Origin: Streptomyces sioyaensis
GTDB taxonomy: Bacteria > Actinomycetota > Actinomycetes > Streptomycetales > Streptomycetaceae
NCBI RefSeq assembly: GCF_004122735.1
Contig: NZ_SDIF01000052.1
Coordinates: forward strand, 1-45,753
DNA length: 45,753 nucleotides
Direction: 5' to 3'
The notes beneath the pieces are model-generated. The model searched no databases and was not told the origin of the DNA. It saw nothing but the letters and a program-made list of their open reading frames with translations. Every line of letters starts with the position of its first letter. Positions within the stretch are counted from its first letter, which is position 1. Below are positions 41,500 to 45,753 of the stretch, piece after piece. Made by a program: the position numbers and the translations under genes.

Positions 41500-42012
41500 C
41501 AGCAGGTGTCGACGGCCGTGTCACGGACGGCACTCGGGCTCGATGCGCTCGACGGCCGAAGCGATCCGGTCCGCATACGCGGTCCGCTCCAGCAGTATGC
41601 GCCTGACGTCCAGAGCACGGGTACCAGCAGGACGTGCAACACCGCTGTGCTGGATGGAAGTTGGAGTCGTACGGAGTACGGAGCCTTCCGGCGACATGGG
41701 GCGACATTCGGGCAAATGACGTGTCTGAGTGTCTTGCGACCATCGCGTGCGACCCCGTACGAAACGGCACAACTCAGTGAAGCCCTGACTGCGGCAGCCG
41801 GCCAGGACCAGGAGCACACGGCGGGCGCGCCCTGGCATGACTCGATGAGTCCCTCGACGGTCAGGGCCGCGACGGCTGGCAGACCATGCCGCGCCAGACG
41901 CCGTACCGGGCCGCGAGTTCGGTCTCCGCGGGCAGCAGACTGCCCGCACTGTATCCGCGCGGTCGATCGCCCGCCTCAGCTCTTCGACGATCCCCTCGTG
42001 TCGCGTCGCCAC
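41500..42012 (-). pseudogene. GntR-family (HutC/UTRA type) regulator with several frameshifts
   Basis: From a GTG at 42012 (AGGGGAAGC upstream) the minus strand reads ATRHEGIVEELRRAIDRA. In the next frame it reads GYSAGSLLPAETELAARYGV, then ALTVEGLIES. Further pieces follow: RLQLPSSTAVLHVLLV and ALDVRRILLERTAYADRIAS, AVERIEPECRP. These are the winged helix and UTRA ligand domain of a HutC-type GntR regulator of about 240 residues, broken by at least four indels. It is divergent from the binding-protein gene at 42268, which it presumably once controlled. Confidence 0.8.
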
Positions 42013-42174
42013 GCTTCCCCTCTCGCACGGAGTTGTGCGCAAAGTGTGCAGCGCGACCAGCTTGGACCAGGTGGTCGCGTAACCCCTGCGAGCTGCGATT
42101 GTGAGGGAATCGGAGTCATTACTTTTACCAATGTTTACCTGGCGAACACCATAGTTAGGCCTACTGAGGCCCCA

Positions 42175-42190
42175 ACTTGTTCAGACAGGT
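42175..42190. promoter_or_regulatory. candidate GntR operator
   Basis: ACTTGT-TCAG-ACAGGT is a near-perfect dyad (one mismatch) of the size and style of HutC-type GntR sites. It lies in the gap between the broken regulator and the substrate-binding protein gene. If the regulator is dead, the downstream gene may now be unregulated. Confidence 0.4.
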
Positions 42191-42267
42191 ACTCACCCCC
42201 CACGTGCATCCCCTGTGTGGCCCCGCATGAATCCCCTCAATCCTCTGTGCGTACCCCTGGAGAGTCC

Positions 42268-43419
42268 GTGACCGTGTTCCTGCCGAGAACCGCCGTCCTC
42301 ACCGGCGTCCTCGCCGTCGCCGCCCTATCCCTCAGCGCCTGTGACGCGGAGTCCGACGCGTCGGGCACCTCCGGCGGAAGGAGCGCGGCCAACGCGACCA
42401 CGGCCGATGACCTCGGCGGCATCGGCGCCCTGACCAAGGCGGCCAAGAAGGAGGGCACGCTGCATGCGATCGCGCTGCCCCGCGACTGGGCCAACTACGG
42501 TGCCCTGATCGACGGCTTCAAAAAGAAGTACGGCATCAAGGTCGAGGTCGAGAACCCGAAGGGCGCCAGCCAGGACGAGATCAGCGCGGTCACCTCGCGC
42601 CAGGGGCAGGACAACGCGCCCGACGTCCTCGACCTCGGCAGCTCCTTCGCGCAGAGCGCCGCCCAGGACGGGCTGCTCGCGCCGTACATGGTCACCGGTT
42701 TCGCCCATATCCCCGATGTCCAACGGGACTCGATCGGCCGCTGGGCGAACGACTACGGCGGCTACATCTCCTTCGGCTGTGATGCCAAGCGCGTCCACAC
42801 CTGCCCGACCAGCTTCAAGGATCTGCTCCGGCCGCAGTACAAGGGAAAGGTCGCGCTCAACGGCGTCCCCACCAAGTCGGGTTCGGCCTTCGGCGCCGTG
42901 TACGCAGCCGCCCTCGCCAACGGCGGCTCCTTCGACGACATCCAGCCCGGCATCGACTTCTTCGGCAGGCTGAAGAGGAGCGGCAACTACACGCCCGTCC
43001 AATCCACCGCGGCCACCATCGCGAAGGGCCAGACGCCGATCAGCATCGACTGGGACTACCTCAACGCCGGATACACCGACGAGTTCAAGTCCAAGGGCCT
43101 CGACTGGACGGTCACGGTCCCCTCGGACGGCAAGTTCTCCCAGTACTACTCGCAGGCCATCAACAAGGATGCGCCGCACCCCGCGGCCGCGCGCCTGTGG
43201 CAGGAGTACCTCTACAGCCCCGAGGGCCAGAACCTCAGGCTCAAGGGATACGCCCGCCCGGCTCTGATGACCGCCATGAAGAAGGCCGGCACGCTGAACA
43301 AGACCGCGGCGGCGAAGCTGCCGAAGGTCTCCGGCACGCCGAGCTTCCCGACCGAGACCCAGCAGAGCAACGCCAAGCTCCTCATCACCCAGAGCTGGGG
43401 CGATGCCGCTTCCGGATGA
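42268..43419 (+). CDS. ABC transporter substrate-binding lipoprotein (2-aminoethylphosphonate/iron-type family)
   Basis: A 383-residue lipoprotein. The GTG at 42268 gives a short basic start, a hydrophobic signal and the lipobox LSAC, then a Ser/Gly/Ala linker. The body reads DWANYGALIDGFKKKYGIKV, then APDVLDLGSSFAQSAAQDG, GKVALNGVPTKSGSAFGAVY and GQTPISIDWDYLNAGYTDEF. This fits the binding proteins of the PhnS/FbpA/spermidine group, of which the 2-aminoethylphosphonate type is the closest in feel. The frame is open far upstream, but the signal peptide fixes the start. GGAGAG lies at 42259-42264. Downstream only a truncated permease remains, so the gene appears orphaned. The ligand is uncertain. 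Confidence 0.85.
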   Translation: MTVFLPRTAVLTGVLAVAALSLSACDAESDASGTSGGRSAANATTADDLGGIGALTKAAKKEGTLHAIALPRDWANYGALIDGFKKKYGIKVEVENPKGASQDEISAVTSRQGQDNAPDVLDLGSSFAQSAAQDGLLAPYMVTGFAHIPDVQRDSIGRWANDYGGYISFGCDAKRVHTCPTSFKDLLRPQYKGKVALNGVPTKSGSAFGAVYAAALANGGSFDDIQPGIDFFGRLKRSGNYTPVQSTAATIAKGQTPISIDWDYLNAGYTDEFKSKGLDWTVTVPSDGKFSQYYSQAINKDAPHPAAARLWQEYLYSPEGQNLRLKGYARPALMTAMKKAGTLNKTAAAKLPKVSGTPSFPTETQQSNAKLLITQSWGDAASG

Positions 43420-43509
43420 CCGCGTCTCGCGCCGGGGCCGGTGTGGTGCCCGACGAATCTCCGCGATCGGTCCACAGGCCCGCGGCTGCAGCCTTCTGAG
43501 GACGTCGTC

Positions 43510-43629
43510 GTGACCGGAACCGGGGCCTACGGCAAGAGCGCGCATGCCGCACGTCGTTGCGCCTCGCAGCCGCTACCCCGCAACGCGGTGGCAGGACCTC
43601 GTCTCCGGCCTCCTCTTCGGCGAGGCCTG
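43510..43629 (+). pseudogene. ABC permease, N-terminal stub, frameshifted
   Basis: A GTG at 43510 opens TGTGAYGKSAHAARR. One frame over the sequence continues APRSRYPATRWQDLVSGLLF, then GEA and a stop at about 43629. This looks like the cytoplasmic start and beginning of the first helix of an ABC permease following its binding-protein gene. The body of the permease, a second permease and the ATPase that should complete the operon are absent. Confidence 0.4.
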
Positions 43630-44085
43630 AGCCGGCACTCCTGCCACCGCGCCTGGCGCAGGACATCGTCTCCCCCCGACCACGTCCCTCGGACGCGCCC
43701 GCCCGAGGCGAGTGTCGACTCCCCCTTCCTGGGACCACATCCTGGCCGCCCGGGCCTTGCCCCTCTCGTCGGCCCCACCCTCCTAGGTCCTCAAGGCCCG
43801 CGTCACATCGCTCGCGCACAAGCGCCCGCTTACCCGCCGCTGTGACGCGTCTCATGTAGTGATCTCCGGAGCCCCGCCGACGTGTGACGCTGGGGAGTGA
43901 ACGGGCCTTGAGGCCGGGGCAGTTGGCCCCGGGCTCGTGGTCTGCCCGGGCCGGTCCGCGTGGTGTTCCGGCAGCGCAGTGGCGTTCCCGCCATGTAGCC
44001 GGAAATAAGGTGGTCGGCGGCAGACGACAGCGGCCCCTCCCCCATCGCGGGGCATGCGCGACACCAGGACGGACGACACTTCTCC
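43630..44085. other. no recognisable gene before the APC permease
   Basis: About 450 bases. Frames here are GC-rich noise. The region 43,850-44,080 should include the APC permease promoter. No clear hairpin or operator is seen. Confidence 0.4.
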
Positions 44086-45753
44086 ATGGACATGAGCGCC
44101 GGCGAGCGCAAGGGGCTCAGCCTCTTCGCCCTCATCATGATCGGCATCGGTTCGATCTTCGGCTCCGGCTGGCTCTTCGGGGCCGGCTCCGCCGCCCAGG
44201 TGGCGGGCCCCGCGGCGTTGGTCGCCTGGGTGATCGGCGTCGTCTTCATCGGCATGATCGCGATGTCGTACGCGGAGGTCGGTTCGGCCTACCCGATCCC
44301 CGGCGGCATGGCCCGCTACGGGCACCTCTCGCACGGCCCCGTCCTCGGGTTCCTCACCGGCTGGGCGGTGTGGATCGCGACCGCCTCGCTGATCCCGATC
44401 GAGTCGATCGCGGCCACCCAGTACATGACGTCCTGGAGCTTCGGCTGGGCGAAGGACCTGGTCGATCCGGCCACCCACCAGCTGACCCTCTCCGGCACGG
44501 CGATGGCGCTGGTCCTGACCCTCGCGCTCTGGCTGACCTGCTTCTGGTCGGTACAGCTGCTGGCCCGCGCCAACACCGTGCTGACCCTGGTCAAGTTCGC
44601 CATCCCGGTGCTGGCGGTGCTCGCCCTGGTCGGGTCCGGCTTCCACGCCTCGAACTTCACCGCCCACGGCGGCTTCGCCCCGTACGGCTGGTCGGCCGTG
44701 CTCACGGCCGTCACCACCTGCGGTGTGGTCTTCGCCTTCAACGGCTTCCAGGCCGTGGTCAACCTCGGCGGGGCCGCGAAGAACCCGGGCCGAGCCATCC
44801 CCGTCGCCCTGGTCGGTGCGCTCGCACTGGGCCTGGTGATCTACCTGGCGCTGCAGGCCGCGTACCTGGGGTCGGTGCCGCCCGAGTTGCTGGCACGGTC
44901 CGGCGGGTGGCAGGGCCTGAACCTCAACTCGCCGTTCGCCGACCTGGCGGGGCTGCTGATGCTGCACTGGGTGGTCACCATGCTGCAGTTCGGTGCGTTC
45001 ATCTCGCCGGCCGGGTCCAACATCGCCAATGTCGCCTCGGCCGCGTACATGGTCACCAACCTCGCCGAGACCGGGTTCTTCCCCCGGAAGCTGGCGTCCG
45101 TGCATCCCCGCTACGGCACCGCCCGCCCCGCGATGTGGCTCAACCTCGGCTTCTCCGTCGTGCTGCTGCTCACCGTCGGCCGCAGCTGGCAGGCGCTGGC
45201 CGGCGTGGTGTCGGCGGCCATGGTCATCTCGTATCTGATCGGCCCGATCGCGGTGGGGGTGCTGCGGCGGACCCGCCCGGAGCTGCCCCGTCCCTTCCGG
45301 CTGCCGGCCGCGGGGGTGCTGTGCCCGGTCACCTTCGCCTTCGCCGCCTGCGCGCTGTACTGGTCGAAGTGGCCGGAGACCGGAAAGATCACCCTGCTGA
45401 CGCTGGTGGCCGCACCGGTCGCGGCGCTGGTGCTGCGGCGCCGGGACGAGATCGAAAGGCGCCATGAAGCGTCCGGCAAGGGTGATGGCGGGCGACGGCC
45501 GGGTCTTCTGCGGCAGTTCGCCCCGGCCTGGTGGATGATCGCCTTCCTGGTGTGGACGGCCACGGTGTCCGCGCTGGGCGGCAAGGAGTTCGGCGGCCGG
45601 GACGTCCTTCCCGGCGTGCTCGGCACCGTCCTGATCGCGGTCACCGCCCCGGTCTTCTACTTCTGGGCGGTGCGGTCCGGAGTCAAGGCCCACGAACAGG
45701 GCCTGACCGGCGCTCCGTCCCCCACCGAAGCCGCCCCGCCCCCCACTGCCACT
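44086..45753 (+). CDS. APC-family amino-acid permease (3' end outside the window)
   Basis: The frame from ATG 44086 is open for 556 codons to the window edge. It begins MDMSAGERKGLSLFALIMIG, then GSIFGSGWLFG, the first-helix glycine motif of APC permeases. It continues MSYAEVGSAYPIPGGMARYG, VVFAFNGFQAVVNLGGAAKN and PGRAIPVALVGALALGL, all family signatures. About 12-13 hydrophobic segments are visible. The last residues (PSPTEAAPPPTAT) are a hydrophilic tail, so only a short end is missing. It is a proton- or sodium-coupled transporter of amino acids or amines. A second in-frame ATG at 44092 is an equally likely start; no strong ribosome site decides. Confidence 0.88.
   Translation, partial: MDMSAGERKGLSLFALIMIGIGSIFGSGWLFGAGSAAQVAGPAALVAWVIGVVFIGMIAMSYAEVGSAYPIPGGMARYGHLSHGPVLGFLTGWAVWIATASLIPIESIAATQYMTSWSFGWAKDLVDPATHQLTLSGTAMALVLTLALWLTCFWSVQLLARANTVLTLVKFAIPVLAVLALVGSGFHASNFTAHGGFAPYGWSAVLTAVTTCGVVFAFNGFQAVVNLGGAAKNPGRAIPVALVGALALGLVIYLALQAAYLGSVPPELLARSGGWQGLNLNSPFADLAGLLMLHWVVTMLQFGAFISPAGSNIANVASAAYMVTNLAETGFFPRKLASVHPRYGTARPAMWLNLGFSVVLLLTVGRSWQALAGVVSAAMVISYLIGPIAVGVLRRTRPELPRPFRLPAAGVLCPVTFAFAACALYWSKWPETGKITLLTLVAAPVAALVLRRRDEIERRHEASGKGDGGRRPGLLRQFAPAWWMIAFLVWTATVSALGGKEFGGRDVLPGVLGTVLIAVTAPVFYFWAVRSGVKAHEQGLTGAPSPTEAAPPPTAT

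Noticed and set aside
41374..43419. 681-residue protein including the binding lipoprotein
   Set aside because: The signal peptide and lipobox place the real start at 42268; the upstream part is antisense to the broken GntR gene.
43852..45693. 613-residue open frame antisense to the APC permease, and the 527-codon plus frame 43884-45467
   Set aside because: Both are compositionally biased shadows. The permease frame from 44086 has membrane helices and APC motifs and is open to the window edge.
1..45753. CRISPR arrays, tRNA or rRNA genes
   Set aside because: No regularly spaced repeats and no cloverleaf or rRNA-like stretches were found by reading both strands; a covariance-model scan was not possible.

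Overview
The window looks like a piece of a Streptomyces (or closely related actinomycete) chromosome. Base composition is very GC-rich, GTG starts are common, and the families present are typical of that group: Tat-type lipoproteins, SpoIIE-type PP2C phosphatases, CGNR zinc-finger proteins, pentapeptide-repeat membrane proteins and several secreted hydrolases. About half of the recognisable genes are broken. There are frameshifted genes, N- or C-terminal stubs, and transposase tails of at least five families (IS701, IS630, Tn3, IS5, IS110). This is what a decaying chromosome-arm or accessory region looks like. No rRNA, tRNA or CRISPR array was seen.

Layout. 1-5.3 kb: a broken IS701 transposase, then two near-identical ~216-bp MITE-like elements in inverted orientation (784-999 and 5091-5307). 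They bracket a secreted C1 cysteine peptidase, an ATPase stub, a broken serine hydrolase and a CGNR regulator. 5.3-12 kb: AEC transporter, IS630/Tn3 relics, a secreted GH5 endoglycoceramidase-like enzyme, a LysE exporter divergent from an Lrp regulator, MFS and DoxX stubs, and a cupin gene divergent from a LysR gene with a textbook ATAC-N7-GTAT site between them. 12.2-18 kb (minus strand): a complete organosulfur operon consisting of a short leader peptide, two attenuator-like hairpins, substrate-binding lipoprotein, ATPase, permease, flavin monooxygenase and TauD-type dioxygenase. Tails of two more flavin monooxygenases lie upstream. 18.6-24 kb: a histidine phosphatase, an SDR enzyme and a rifamycin-resistance locus. 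That locus has a 19-bp palindrome matching the rifamycin-associated element (RAE), the first ~45 codons of a glycosyltransferase, then an intact rifampin phosphotransferase (rph).

24-37 kb: an unrecognised membrane protein, a GAF/SpoIIE phosphatase, a thermolysin-like M4 protease lacking a propeptide, a GNAT acetyltransferase, many broken genes (YjbQ, DUF3592, pentapeptide repeat, D-threonine aldolase-like, resolvase), a SnoaL-like cyclase and a secreted trypsin-like protease with a strong terminator. 37-45.7 kb: a DHA2 drug-efflux pump, an HxlR regulator divergent from a frameshifted nitronate monooxygenase, a two-EF-hand protein, a broken GntR regulator divergent from an intact substrate-binding lipoprotein followed by a truncated permease, and an APC permease running off the right edge.

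The two most informative systems are the organosulfur operon, where a conserved-type leader peptide precedes a hairpin plus T-run (apparent transcription attenuation), and the rph locus, where an apparent deletion has left the control region and N-terminus of one rifamycin-resistance-type gene in front of another. Several frameshifts are single-base events and could be sequencing errors. They are called pseudogenes on the sequence as given.
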